Both the position numbers and the translations under genes were made by a program. Shown piece by piece: positions 59,901 through 63,879 of a stretch of 63,879 bases of DNA (position 1 is its first letter; the number at the start of each line of letters is the position of its first letter). The DNA is from Zygnema cylindricum (taxonomy: Eukaryota > Streptophyta > Zygnematophyceae > Zygnematales > Zygnemataceae): positions 25,176 to 89,054 of the forward strand of contig JBBHKE010002394.1 of assembly GCA_037447655.1 (NCBI GenBank), read 5' to 3'. The notes beneath the pieces are model-generated. The model searched no databases. It saw nothing but the letters and a program-made list of their open reading frames with translations, and had not been told where the DNA came from.

Positions 59901-62371
59901 TTAGTTCAGCAAAAGACAACCCAAGAGTACCACACAAATGACCTACTTTGACCAGCTGGCACTCAACACAACAAGAGCCACTTAGACTCACAACACAATT
60001 CTCTTAGAGGTCACACTTAACACAACATATTGACACAGTTTCATACACAGTTTCATACACAAACTTTGATCAGTCACAAAGTGACACACACACAAAGTCC
60101 GCCATAAAAGTCACTTTCCTTGAGTGAACTTTTACAAGTTATCTTTCAAAACGTCAGAGTCCTAATTTATACAAATAAGTCTTTCTAACTACCTAACTCC
60201 CAATCAGATCTCTGTATTATACACTATCCTACCGTCCCGTTACATTACCTGGTACATTTAATCCTAAGTACTGTTCTCTGCTACGGCCAACCCTGATTTG
60301 TCCCTAAACTATTCAGACTAAACTGTGCAACTTAACTACTACAACAAAAAGTACCTGGTGGAAACATACCACCGATCACTGTAACTTCCGTACATTTATG
60401 ACTTTAGAAGTGATCCTGCGTATGCCAATAAAATGTTTGTTCGCCGTCCTGCGAATCTTCATGTTCGTCCGTCCGTCAAATCCGCGTTATTTTCCGATCG
60501 TAGGATGTAACCCGAGGTTTCAGATCAACCACCTTGAGAGTTCCTCTTTCTCCAACTGACGCGTGGAATCTTGTGACACCGCCGAAATAATAGTTGCGAT
60601 ATAACTTCGTCGTTGGTCATCGCTACTTCAGCGACGAGATTGTTTCATCGCTCTCTCTCACTGATGGCTCACTGAGAGACCATAGTTTTTCAAAAACAAT
60701 AACTACCGAAGGATGGTAGTTGATGTTATTAAGACAAGACATGTGTTCATTGTGCACAGGTTTTCCACTGTCAATTTCGCTTTTGTTGTTGTTTTTGTTG
60801 TCGCCTCCACTGTCATTGAAAGGCAATCACACACCATACCAATCCCTCCATCCCTCCTCCCAATCGCAAATTATGTTTTAGTTTTGATTTTTGTTGTAGA
60901 ATCCACTGTCAGACCGCAATTTTAAACCTTACCAAATCCTCTTTCCCTCGCTCCCCTTCCTCTCCCAACTGTAAATTATGCTTTTGTTTTGGTTTTTGTT
61001 GTAGCCGCCACTCTCAGTGGACCGCTAAGTTACACTATACCAGCTGGCTTCAATTTCAGCTGCGCCGAGATCACTCGGGCTCATGGACTTAGTTTGGCGG
61101 ACTTCCAAAAACAAAATCCGGTAGGCTATGCATCCGATCTTCAGTAGTAATATTAGAAATAGGGATTTTTCTGTGTTTTCAGAATAGTCAAGGATCCAAT
61201 AACGTTAAAGGCAAAAACTTGCTGATTTATTCGGCTGGGAGTGTTGGGCTGTGTTGCAGAAACTCAGTTGCGCAAGTCGTCTTGGTGCGAAGACAGTTTT
61301 GAATGTTACAAATGCTCGCCCTTGTGGACTTTCTTATAGAGCCAACAGTGTGAGTAGAACCAGACATATTCATTCAACCTCATGTCAATTTTACCCTACA
61401 TTTTTACTCAGTTTGTGTCTGTTTTCTTATTCGATCAAAACCAGTCTGTAAACACTACTTGGCCAGCTTCAATGACAGCTTCAAGACATTGCAAGTGCAG
61501 AAAATTCTTGTGACATGTTTATTGATTTTTTGTGGCAGTGTTGTCCTGATCAATATTTTTTTCCATATGATTGCTAAGAAAAAATACTCTCCTACAGTTG
61601 CTGAGAAAACGGGCATTGCAATTTGCAATAGCTACCTTATATTTTGTATCGGACAAATTTGCACTATTACCATAGTGATTTTCTATGGTGGGTATATATT
61701 TTGCTGTGTGGATCACTAAATTTCGATGTGGAATAGTCGTGGTCTTTCCTTATCACAATGTTGAATTGAAGTTGTCATTTTTTATTAGCGACACATCTGA
61801 AAATTATTATTTTTATTTGTTTCCTTTGATAATTTGGATGCGGCTACTCCCGTTTGTTTGTGTTTTATTTTTTGCCGGATGTGAGAAGGTAGAGGCATAC
61901 TCATGATTTTCTCAAATTCCTTGCTGTTTTTTGTCAAAGTTCCAGAGTTACATACAACCATTCAAGTTATTTATTTCGCATCAAGTTTTTCCAATTACAC
62001 TGTGGTGTAAGCGTCTTGTTTTTATGTTGACTAGCTTCGTACCAGTTGGATTATGGTTGTTGTTGAGGATAATACTGACTCGTTGCAATACCGCAGACCG
62101 ATAACTGCGCTTCCATTAGTCGCCTTTTTGGACTCTCTTCAATCAGTGGAATAAACTCTCCCAATCCGGATCTCAACTGCAATACCCTCCGGCCTAATCA
62201 ACAGGTACTTTTCCTCTACTTAACATTACTTCTGATCATCTCATTTTGGGAAAGCACTCTCGTAACGACTCTTTATGCTCGGGTAGCATACAAACATATC
62301 ATACTATTCGAACTAAAAAGTTGTTTTTTTTTTAGTCTTTGAATTCTCCTTCACCAACCAAACCTTCATGA
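11526..62371 (+). CDS. Giant split gene: PAN-lectin-papain-LysM-EGF mosaic protein (overview of exon model)
   Basis: Exon model read by domain homology, reading-frame phase and GT/AG sites: 11526-11985, 12416-12679, 15551-15808, 35445-36151, 37084-37812, 38603-38773, 41437-41660, 41992-42168, 42271-42499, 50494-50669, 58136-58345, 58570-58752, 59600-59743, 61005-61120, a disputed exon from 61183, 61445-61509, 62097-62204 and perhaps 62336-62371. Predicted order: signal peptide, PAN x3, legume lectin x2, papain-type protease, LysM, PAN, EGF x2, LysM x2 or more. The product should enter the secretory pathway; lectin and LysM modules bind glycans in known families, and the protease would act on wall or extracellular proteins. 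Phases join cleanly through most of the chain, but fail between LysM 1 (phase 0 out) and PAN 4 (phase 1 in) and after 61183, so missing exons or frameshifts are likely. It could also be two genes or a decaying one. Confidence 0.6.
12301..12454 (+). repeat. 77-bp tandem duplication covering a 3' splice site
   Basis: Units 12301-12377 and 12378-12454 are almost identical. Each holds the intron end TATATTTTGCAG and the first bases of PAN exon 2. Use of the first acceptor (after 12338) adds 77 bases, shifts the frame and meets a stop; the second (after 12415) keeps the frame. Confidence 0.85.
12416..12679 (+). CDS. Exon 2: PAN/Apple module 2
   Basis: Acceptor TTTTGCAG, donor GTAAGC; 264 bases, phase 1 in and out. 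Encodes a complete PAN-like unit: [16 protein letters not shown], then [20 protein letters not shown], then FCWLKYF and TDLYAKR. The cysteine pattern is the same as in modules 1 and 3. It is a recent duplicate of exon 3 together with its flanking intron. Confidence 0.8.
12993..13894. other. Intron sequence, no gene seen
   Basis: Part of the intron between PAN exons 2 and 3. No domain, repeat end or RNA gene recognised apart from the tail of the segmental duplication up to about 13095. Confidence 0.45.
13895..14460 (+). repeat. Diverged tandem units (~300 bp), probable LINE 5' leader monomers
   Basis: Two units, about 13895-14155 and 14200-14455, share GGCCATGGCT, AAAGCTTTC/GAGCTTTC, CAGCCTGTCAAATTC-type and GAACGCCTCAT motifs in the same order. 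Similar unit-like sequence precedes the LINE at 43707, and a related LINE fragment follows here at 14640, so this is read as its repetitive leader. Confidence 0.5.
14640..15342 (+). pseudogene. LINE-type reverse transcriptase fragment
   Basis: Translates in broken frames to the same reverse transcriptase as 44900-45700: [53 protein letters not shown], and further on GTRQGDP. Several frameshifts and stops are present. It ends abruptly where the segmental duplication begins (about 15343), so a rearrangement truncated it. Confidence 0.75.
15345..16236. repeat. Segmental duplication, copy 2 (carries PAN exon 3)
   Basis: Second copy of 12135-13095, in the same orientation, about 3.2 kb downstream. 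It lacks the 77-bp splice-site duplication. Confidence 0.85.
15551..15808 (+). CDS. Exon 3: PAN/Apple module 3
   Basis: Acceptor TATTTTGCAG, donor GTAAGC; 258 bases, phase 1-1. Encodes [18 protein letters not shown], then [20 protein letters not shown], then WCWLKYF and TDLYAKRS. Very close to exon 2. The next intron (15809-35444) is almost 20 kb and is filled with retroelements. Confidence 0.8.
16337..16452 (+). repeat. Short tandem array, unit about 10/20 bp
   Basis: Repeats of AACTCAGTGGTAGCTTAGTG and shortened versions, at least five units. It sits just upstream of the degenerate copia gag and may belong to that element's LTR or leader. Confidence 0.75.
16760..17839 (+). pseudogene. Degenerate copia gag, repeat A copy 1
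   Basis: Shows scattered gag-like pieces with many stops: [13 protein letters not shown], a [11 protein letters not shown]-like stretch, and [12 protein letters not shown]. These correspond in order to [24 protein letters not shown] and [12 protein letters not shown] in the gag at 21500-22560. Matches repeat A copy 2 at 19834-21091 but lacks about 180 bases present there (20530-20710). Confidence 0.65.
17885..18110 (+). repeat. Imperfect tandem array, unit ~21-25 bp
   Basis: About nine diverged units with a core like AAGTCACGGGTGTCC, each separated by a short variable stretch (GTGTCCTGAACGTAAAGTCA, and so on). Lies between repeat A and repeat B, at the spot where copy 2 carries a whole copia element. 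Confidence 0.65.
18226..19597. repeat. Repeat B copy 1 (~1.37 kb)
   Basis: Matches 26860-28225 closely. Contains two tandem sub-units of about 290 bases (18258-18547 and 18548-18735), each with a tRNA-like block, then about 850 bases of sequence with no recognised protein. Starts GTACGTACTATTA; the right end is cut by the MITE at 19598. Confidence 0.8.
18324..18398 (+). repeat. tRNA-derived sequence, 75 nt (SINE head or pseudo-tRNA)
   Basis: TTGAGCT at the start can pair with GGCTCAA at the end, as a 7-bp acceptor stem. TGGCGCAGTG fits an A-box and GGTTTGAGCC a B-box at normal spacing; a T-arm with wobble pairs can be drawn. The anticodon loop is not canonical (no U33), so a working tRNA is unlikely. 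Confidence 0.55.
19598..19818. mobile_element. 221-bp MITE of the TACACCG family
   Basis: Left TACACCGCCAATCGCTATTA and right CTAATAGCGATTGGCGGTG then TA are perfect inverted repeats. Inserted between repeat B copy 1 and repeat A copy 2; a 15-base stub of another copy (TACACCGCCAAT) follows at 19820. Confidence 0.85.
19834..21091 (+). pseudogene. Degenerate copia gag, repeat A copy 2
   Basis: Second copy of repeat A, beginning abruptly after the MITE stub. Same stops as copy 1 plus about 180 bases around 20530-20710 missing from copy 1. Joins directly to a truncated copia LTR at 21091. Confidence 0.65.
21091..21305 (+). repeat. Truncated 5' LTR of the copia element
   Basis: Matches 26642-26859 of the 3' LTR (for example CGTGTGAGGGGGTATTTA) and ends GATCTTATCA just before the primer-binding site. 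The first ~400 bases of the LTR are missing. Confidence 0.8.
21363..22560 (+). pseudogene. copia gag, frameshifted
   Basis: Starts [10 protein letters not shown]; shifts frame near 21490, then continues with [19 protein letters not shown], a stop at ~22004, [11 protein letters not shown], and [15 protein letters not shown]. The tail from 22440 is a Gly/Arg-rich stretch from repeated GGAAGAAGAGGCGGATCTA units. Typical capsid of plant copia elements (UBN2-type). Confidence 0.8.
22575..23104 (+). pseudogene. copia nucleocapsid and aspartic protease
   Basis: Two zinc knuckles in a row, [14 protein letters not shown] and [14 protein letters not shown], then a Gly-rich linker, then the protease signature [12 protein letters not shown] with the catalytic DSG. 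The frame ends at 23104, and the polyprotein continues in another frame. Confidence 0.85.
23105..24319 (+). pseudogene. copia GAG-pre-integrase and integrase, frameshifted
   Basis: 23105-23470 carries LTLWHDRM and a CTHC zinc-type pair, then shifts frame near 23470. Integrase core follows with catalytic residues in [24 protein letters not shown] and [12 protein letters not shown] (DD35E), then the C-terminal [17 protein letters not shown] stretch. Ends at a stop at 24319. Confidence 0.85.
24640..26150 (+). pseudogene. copia reverse transcriptase and RNase H, frameshifted
   Basis: RT motifs: [46 protein letters not shown] (the usual catalytic Asp of QMDVKTAF is Asn here), [12 protein letters not shown], then after a frameshift YVDDFLMI. 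RNase H follows: [20 protein letters not shown], and in a third frame [19 protein letters not shown] and a KHTHP motif. Confidence 0.85.
26176..26545 (+). repeat. ~185-bp tandem duplication across the purine tract and LTR start
   Basis: 26176-26359 and 26361-26545 are diverged copies (GACCTAAACTA, GATTATTTTTAGTT, TCACAAAGAG, GTGTATAGTTTAGTTTAAAT). The 3' LTR therefore has an extra internal unit. Confidence 0.7.
26860..28225. repeat. Repeat B copy 2
   Basis: Second copy of 18226-19597, same orientation, with the same tandem sub-units and a tRNA-like block at 26958-27032. The copia element at 21091-26859 lies immediately upstream. Confidence 0.8.
26958..27032 (+). repeat. tRNA-derived sequence, 75 nt, second copy
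   Basis: TTGAGCT / GGCTCAA ends pair as an acceptor stem, A-box TGGCGCACTG and B-box GGTTTGAGCC kept. Same length as the copy at 18324. Confidence 0.55.
28226..28531. other. Spacer between repeat B and the second copia element
   Basis: About 300 bases of intron-like AT-rich DNA; nothing recognised. Confidence 0.4.
28532..29337 (+). repeat. 5' LTR of the second copia element
   Basis: TG...CA ends. Contains a decayed copy of the hairpin at 28595-28633. Deleted internally relative to the 3' LTR. Confidence 0.85.
29400..30460 (+). pseudogene. copia gag remnant
   Basis: Broken frames with gag features: [36 protein letters not shown], then a decayed CCHC knuckle (CHFCK...H...C) at about 30190-30230, then a Lys/Glu-rich linker. 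Several stops. Confidence 0.65.
30724..31535 (+). pseudogene. copia GAG-pre-integrase and integrase
   Basis: GAG-pre-integrase with [16 protein letters not shown] and YCSGCAQRK (HH-CC zinc motif), a frame break near 31035, then integrase with [23 protein letters not shown] and GVAERKNRT (DD35E complete). Ends at HLKVFAS followed by a stop. Confidence 0.85.
32280..33673 (+). pseudogene. copia reverse transcriptase (decayed) and RNase H
   Basis: RT is reduced to pieces: [31 protein letters not shown], and an ILGI-like patch near 32700. RNase H at 33188-33673 is better kept: [44 protein letters not shown] and [11 protein letters not shown] tandem duplication of about 85 bases lies at 33004-33165. 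Confidence 0.8.
33687..34734 (+). repeat. 3' LTR of the second copia element
   Basis: Full-length LTR of 1048 bases. Contains the perfect stem-loop at 33921-33960. Confidence 0.85.
33921..33960. repeat. Near-perfect hairpin with adjacent tRNA T-arm-like sequence
   Basis: GACCGGT-AGAGC-ACGGC-GAA-GCCGT-TA-GCTCT-A-ACCGGTC: three paired arms (7, 5 and 5 bp) with small bulges. On the minus strand it runs into GGTTCGAGTCC, a perfect Pol III B-box (33907-33917), so the unit resembles a rearranged tRNA on the antisense strand of the LTR. Confidence 0.7.
34735..35444. other. 3' end of the PAN-lectin intron
   Basis: No gene recognised. Ends in the pyrimidine-containing stretch and acceptor CATCTACCAG at 35444. 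Confidence 0.5.
35445..36151 (+). CDS. Exon 4: legume-type lectin module 1, broken by a 22-bp deletion
   Basis: Acceptor CTACCAG, donor GTATTC; phase 1-1 once repaired (707 + 22 = 729 bases, the length of exon 5). Encodes [30 protein letters not shown], then after the break [44 protein letters not shown] and THEIRSW. These are the beta-sandwich landmarks of L-type lectins ([21 protein letters not shown]). The break is between codons for HGDGF and IDFSK at about 35695, where exon 5 has 22 extra bases. Skipping this symmetric exon would keep the gene in frame. Confidence 0.8.
36152..37083. other. Intron between lectin exons, with polypurine tract
   Basis: 36330-36430 is a CTCCACC-rich stretch; 36835-36955 is an almost pure purine run of GGGA/GAGA units. 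No gene. Confidence 0.6.
37084..37812 (+). CDS. Exon 5: legume-type lectin module 2, intact
   Basis: Acceptor ACTCATCAG; 729 bases if the donor is TAT|GTATTC (the nearer CAG|GTATGT would break the frame). Encodes one full L-type lectin domain: [87 protein letters not shown] and THEIQSW. Of the classical metal-binding positions, FDTY Asp is kept, while the Glu before it is Val and the later Asp/His are Glu/Tyr, so metal-dependent sugar binding may be altered. Four cysteines near the C-terminus ([14 protein letters not shown]) are unusual for plant legume lectins. Confidence 0.82.
37813..38602. other. Intron between lectin 2 and protease exons
   Basis: AT-rich, ends in TTTTGGTATGGCAG. Nothing else recognised. 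Confidence 0.55.
38603..38773 (+). CDS. Exon 6: papain-type protease, N-terminal part
   Basis: 171 bases, phase 1-1. Encodes a ~45-residue linker with no ERFNIN propeptide signature, then [12 protein letters not shown]. This corresponds to the family's PxVKDQG.C block; the Gln is the oxyanion-hole residue. The exon ends one base into the codon before SCW, just ahead of the catalytic cysteine. Confidence 0.8.
38990..40730 (-). pseudogene. Copia pol fragment (RT and RNase H), minus strand, in protease intron
   Basis: 40331-40008 encodes [33 protein letters not shown] and [13 protein letters not shown], all RT motifs. About 39520-39460 gives [16 protein letters not shown], the RT-RNase H junction, followed by RNase H-like pieces toward 39140. 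Many stops. LTRs were not identified. Confidence 0.75.
41437..41660 (+). CDS. Exon 7: papain-type protease, catalytic cysteine
   Basis: Acceptor GTGTGCAG, donor GTAGGT; phase 1 in, 0 out. Starts [17 protein letters not shown], the active-site Cys and helix of C1A proteases, followed by FSEQQVARC and [12 protein letters not shown] (the family's LSEQ.LVDC and GC.GG blocks). The residue between the two cysteines is Arg from the split codon A|GA, in place of the usual Gly of CGSCW. Confidence 0.82.
41992..42168 (+). CDS. Exon 8: papain-type protease, middle part (start uncertain)
   Basis: Ends NYQQ before GTACAG, in phase 0. Recognisable part: VRISRWEHV then [20 protein letters not shown], matching the family's V.I..YE.V and L..AV..QPV.V.I.AS block. 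The acceptor at 41991 (GTAGAG) keeps the phase; a neighbouring AG at 41989 gives another frame (ACPNDAHG). The 5' boundary is therefore tentative. Confidence 0.65.
42271..42499 (+). CDS. Exon 9: papain-type protease, catalytic His and Asn
   Basis: Acceptor GCATGTAG, donor GTATGT; phase 0 in, 1 out. Encodes [18 protein letters not shown] (catalytic His), [20 protein letters not shown] (catalytic Asn) and [14 protein letters not shown]. With exons 6 and 7 the full Gln-Cys-His-Asn set is present, so the protease domain could be active. The motifs are plant-like. Confidence 0.88.
42830..43700 (+). repeat. LINE 5' leader of diverged tandem units, with a MITE stub
   Basis: 42838-42860 is a stub of the TACACCG-family MITE (GAGTCGCTATTAGCGTATA). 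After that, GGCCATGG, CCAAATTTGG and CATTTCTATTGGTGGGCAGA / CTTCTATTAGTGGGCAAC recur at about 180-250-base spacing (42905, 43090, 43195, 43330), like monomers ahead of the LINE reading frame. Confidence 0.5.
43707..46650 (+). pseudogene. Non-LTR retrotransposon (LINE-like) with reverse transcriptase, disabled
   Basis: First frame from ATG 43707 ([14 protein letters not shown]): a Pro/Ser-rich protein with a CPGC...C-type zinc motif near 44220-44290, broken by stops at about 43785 and 44406. It continues to 44873. After a frameshift, the RT runs from about 44920: [74 protein letters not shown] and [15 protein letters not shown] second shift near 45750 and a return near 46000 follow, then a C-terminal region to 46650. 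The T-run at 46795-46816 lies downstream. No endonuclease domain was recognised. It lies in the same orientation as the host gene. Confidence 0.8.
46651..47371. other. Intron spacer with poly-T tract
   Basis: Long T-run at 46795-46816; otherwise no gene or repeat recognised. Confidence 0.5.
47372..49093. mobile_element. hAT-like non-autonomous element with TATCG-rich ends
   Basis: Starts TAGTGTTGGGTATCG and ends CGATGCACATCACTA, imperfect inverted repeats (12 of 15). Both ends are dense in TATCG/CGATA motifs (47385-47540 and 48590-49085), as in subterminal transposase-binding arrays of hAT elements. No transposase frame. An 8-bp target duplication is not evident, which lowers confidence. Confidence 0.5.
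49094..49747. other. Intron spacer
   Basis: No gene, repeat or RNA recognised. Confidence 0.45.
49748..50034 (+). repeat. 287-bp dispersed repeat, copy 1
   Basis: Almost identical to 51351-51637. Begins CTCTGAGGCTATTC and ends GTGCCTC, giving a short GAGGC/GCCTC inverted end. Followed by a 66-base stretch (AATAGATGCGAATAAATT...) that recurs at 63562-63627. Confidence 0.8.
50494..50669 (+). CDS. Exon 10: LysM module 1
   Basis: Encodes [20 protein letters not shown], then [16 protein letters not shown], matching LysM (SGDTC..I, then LNP.I.C..L). The start at 50494 (acceptor GTCGAG) joins in phase with exon 9 and mirrors the 1-to-0 phase of LysM exon 61005; a stronger-looking acceptor at 50471 (TTTTTTGCAG) would need another phase. 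LysM binds GlcNAc-containing glycans in known families. The exon ends in phase 0, while the next recognised exon needs phase 1, so at least one exon is missing from this model. Confidence 0.7.
50670..51350. other. Intron after LysM 1
   Basis: No gene recognised; short frames only. A small missing exon may be hidden here or further downstream. Confidence 0.4.
51351..51637 (+). repeat. 287-bp dispersed repeat, copy 2
   Basis: Same orientation as copy 1, with only a few differences. Flanks differ (CCATGA on the left, CACATG on the right), so the ends can be defined. Confidence 0.8.
51960..53334 (-). repeat. 3' LTR of the non-autonomous element
   Basis: Plus-strand start TGTCGTCTGTC, end AAAACAACA. 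Aligns with 54205-55570 with a handful of substitutions and one A-run difference. Confidence 0.88.
53335..54204 (-). other. Internal region of the non-autonomous LTR element
   Basis: 870 bases, C/A-rich on the plus strand, with purine tract and primer-binding site at its ends. No retroviral-type domain in any frame. Confidence 0.8.
54205..55570 (-). repeat. 5' LTR of the non-autonomous element
   Basis: Plus-strand start TGTTGTTCTTTGG, end AAAACAACA followed by CAGTT. Confidence 0.88.
55627..55670. repeat. Perfect 19-bp inverted repeat with 6-base loop
   Basis: AACTTTATTTAAAATCACC, loop CCGCGA, then the exact reverse complement. It would form a strong hairpin or cruciform. It lies about 50 bases from the end of the LTR element. 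Confidence 0.9.
55671..58135. other. Intron before PAN 4
   Basis: No gene recognised. A short tandem repeat of (T)ACCAAGTCT lies at about 57657-57705. One 111-codon frame (55694-56029) has no recognisable domain. Confidence 0.45.
58136..58345 (+). CDS. PAN-like module 4
   Basis: Acceptor CCTGTTCAG, donor GTAAGC; 210 bases, phase 1-1. Encodes [18 protein letters not shown], then [17 protein letters not shown], then KLCRLKASG. The CC..C...PGC.TYTF pattern is that of PAN_4-type Apple domains, which differ from modules 1-3, so this module has a separate origin. Confidence 0.82.
58570..58752 (+). CDS. EGF-like module 1
   Basis: Acceptor TTTGACAG, donor GTTCGT; 183 bases, phase 1-1. Encodes [29 protein letters not shown] and TQTCAP. 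Six cysteines in EGF-like order; the spacing between the first two is long. Confidence 0.8.
59600..59743 (+). CDS. EGF-like module 2
   Basis: Acceptor ATATTGCAG, donor GTATAT; 144 bases, phase 1-1. Encodes [18 protein letters not shown], then [14 protein letters not shown] and VTCAF, a clear EGF signature (C.C..GY). Confidence 0.85.
59770..60780. other. Intron between EGF 2 and LysM 2, with a small tandem duplication
   Basis: 59771-59885 repeats TTAATACTATTGCTCT...AGGGACACTACCAGAA about twice. The rest is CA-rich on the plus strand with no gene recognised; an LTR or other insertion is possible but unproven. Confidence 0.45.
60781..61020 (+). repeat. Triplicated intron end/exon start of LysM 2
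   Basis: Three ~100-base units, each with TTTTTGTTGT(A/C)G followed by CCACTGTCA or CCACTCTCA, aligned at 60803, 60899 and 61004. The first has lost the AG (TCG); the second keeps AG but its exon copy hits a stop; the third leads into the LysM frame. Confidence 0.8.
61005..61120 (+). CDS. LysM module 2, N-terminal half
   Basis: 116 bases, phase 1 in, 0 out. Encodes [20 protein letters not shown] then [12 protein letters not shown]: the YTI.AG...CAEI...GLSLADF.KQNP form is a typical LysM. Donor GTAGGC. Confidence 0.82.
61183..61349 (+). CDS. Possible LysM 2 C-terminal half, frame disputed
   Basis: Acceptor TGTTTTCAG, donor GTGAGT. In phase it reads [19 protein letters not shown], which looks like the end of a LysM, but then hits a stop at about 61303. 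Another frame gives [18 protein letters not shown] up to the donor. A frameshift, or a different exon boundary, must be involved. Confidence 0.4.
61445..61509 (+). CDS. LysM module 3, first half (tentative)
   Basis: Acceptor AAAACCAG; encodes [18 protein letters not shown] and ends in phase 0 at CTT before GTGACA. It joins in phase with 62097 to give one LysM-like unit, which is the main support. Confidence 0.5.
62097..62204 (+). CDS. LysM module 3, second half
   Basis: Acceptor ATACCGCAG, donor GTACTT; 108 bases, phase 0-0. Encodes [15 protein letters not shown] then [14 protein letters not shown]: the CASI..LFGLS and [12 protein letters not shown] blocks are strong LysM features. Confidence 0.78.
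62336..62371 (+). CDS. Possible terminal exon
   Basis: After a long T-run and TTTAG, phase 0 reads [11 protein letters not shown] and a stop. It would end the protein right after the third LysM. Very short, so only a candidate. Confidence 0.3.
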   Translation, partial: SLNSPSPTKPS

Positions 62372-63879
62372 ACGCACTTTTCAAATAAGTTTTTGAAATT
62401 TAGTTTTTTCCACGAGTTATATGCCTCTTACACTTTTGTTTTTCCAAGGCACCTACTGCAACGTGTCAAAAGGGAAAGCTAAATTTACAGAAGAAACGCG
62501 CGAATGGCAATAGACCTTATGCACATCTTCTTCCAGCAGAATGAACAACTTTCCACAGTACCCAACCAATGATTTGCAGTTATTTATGAATTGTTGTCAT
62601 GCATAGAACACTGCTTTTAGCTGTTTGTGCTTTGCCATGCGCCGTAAAGTCTATAAAGTGTGTATGCAGTGGTGTATTTCTGTAATAATGTTTTATTTCG
62701 ACTTTTTGTAAAAATGCTTGTGATTATGGTTTTATTTTGGTTGCCATTGGTTAAGGGAAATAGGCTCCGAAGTTTCATTGCCCAAATGTTACACACGCTA
62801 AAAATCATGAGGTATTCTTTCCTTGTCAAGCCTCGTGAATCATATTTTTTCAATTTATGATACGAGTTCTTCCATTGTTATTTCGATCCAAGTGAGACTC
62901 TATGGGACAGGCCGCAGATATACTTGTAGGAACAGTGGAGGGGACAAACGTAGTAGAAGTTCGTAGAGAAGGGCACGCTTTCACTACCTGTAACATTCAC
63001 CCGTATTAACTGAAAGTCGGGAGTGTTTGCCTTGTTTAACTGTTCCAACATTGTTGGTAAGTGGGTTTTTCGCAATATTGTTGGGTAGTGGGTTGTTAGC
63101 CAACAGCTTAAAAATTTGAAAGTACACATGGAATTGTTTAAAATACCAGCAAAAGCCGCCGTCAACCTATTCTGTAAACAATATTCTTCCCGTGAAGGCC
63201 ACCCCATGAAAGTTCAATGTCTAAAATGCCAAAGTATAATTATTGAGTCGCTCCCGAATTATGAGAGTGCGTGCTAACGGTATTCATCAAAAGCCATCAA
63301 AGTACAATCTATTCGTCAGTCAACATGCGATGAATCTCTTGTAAGCTGTCTCGACTCTCTACAATATCCAAAAACATACTTGAATTTGCGCTGTAATGTT
63401 TCTCAAAGAAAGATACGTCTATTCTGACGGTCGAAGCGGAAGAGGAAAAGGAAGTTCTCTTCATTAAGTATAGGTAAGTTACAAGCGAAATGATCACTGC
63501 TCTAAGGCAATAACATTATCAGCTAGGGAATTGCATGGCAAGGGTAATAAAAAACTAGTAAAATAGATGCGAATAAATTAAAGATTTTAGTGAACAGGAA
63601 AACAGACTCTTCCAGGACTACACAATAGCGTAGATAAAATGATCAAAAAGTAATGGGAACGGTACGTTAAGGGATCGACTATTACAATAACGGAATCTCG
63701 TCACTAGTAAAGCGAACATTGAATGGATATGAATTACTTCTCTTGAAGGAAAAGGAGAAGGCGAAGCTGGCAGTCTTATCTGCATAGAAAGAAACTCTTT
63801 GTAATGTCGCGTTTAAGTTCATACAAAAACCTATAACATCTCTCAGCTCTGTCGAATGTTCTCTAAGTAGCGTACAACT
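62372..63879. other. No gene seen to the window end; 66-bp repeat at 63562-63627
   Basis: Short frames only. 63562-63627 matches 50035-50100 (AATAGATGCGAATAAATTAA and on). If the gene continues past LysM 3, its exons here were not recognised. Confidence 0.45.

Noticed and set aside
61459-61719. Membrane anchor ([20 protein letters not shown]) as the C-terminus of the mosaic protein
   Set aside because: The hydrophobic stretch lies beyond a plausible donor at 61510, and the LysM half at 62097 joins in phase to the exon before it. Kept as an alternative only.
1-63879. CRISPR arrays, bacterial operons or plasmid functions
   Set aside because: Introns, retrotransposons and domain types show nuclear eukaryotic DNA; the repeats found are tandem or dispersed mobile elements.

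Overview
The window is eukaryotic nuclear DNA. It has split genes with GT/AG introns, Ty1/copia and LINE-type retroelements, and many small inverted-repeat elements. The protein domains (legume-type lectin, papain-type cysteine protease with plant-like motifs, LysM) point to the green lineage. A non-flowering streptophyte or another alga with large introns seems likeliest, but I cannot name the species from the sequence alone.

Layout: 1-1274 is the end of a minus-strand copia element. 1275-11525 holds no convincing gene; it is packed with small inverted-repeat elements (a ~221-bp family and a 558-bp foldback) and a GC-rich repeat pair. From 11526 to about 62204 (possibly 62371), one very large plus-strand split gene can be read. 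Its exons encode a signal peptide, three PAN/Apple modules, two legume-lectin modules, a papain-type protease domain with its catalytic residues, LysM, a fourth PAN module, two EGF-like modules and at least two more LysM units. Most exons are symmetric phase 1-1 modules. Almost all the other DNA in the gene is intronic and is mostly mobile elements: a LINE fragment (14.6-15.3 kb), two copia elements with degenerate repeats (16.3-34.7 kb), a minus-strand copia fragment (39-40.7 kb), a LINE (42.8-46.7 kb), a hAT-like element (47.4-49.1 kb) and a young non-autonomous LTR element with a clean 5-bp target duplication (51.96-55.57 kb).

The encoded product would be a secreted or surface protein that joins carbohydrate recognition (lectin, LysM) and protein interaction modules (PAN, EGF) to a cysteine protease that lacks the usual inhibitory propeptide. 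Lectin exon 1 carries a 22-bp frameshifting deletion; because the exon is symmetric, skipping it would restore the frame. Two acceptor sites lie in local tandem duplications. Whether the gene is active, alternatively spliced or decaying cannot be settled from the sequence. Every transposon pol gene seen here carries frameshifts or stops.
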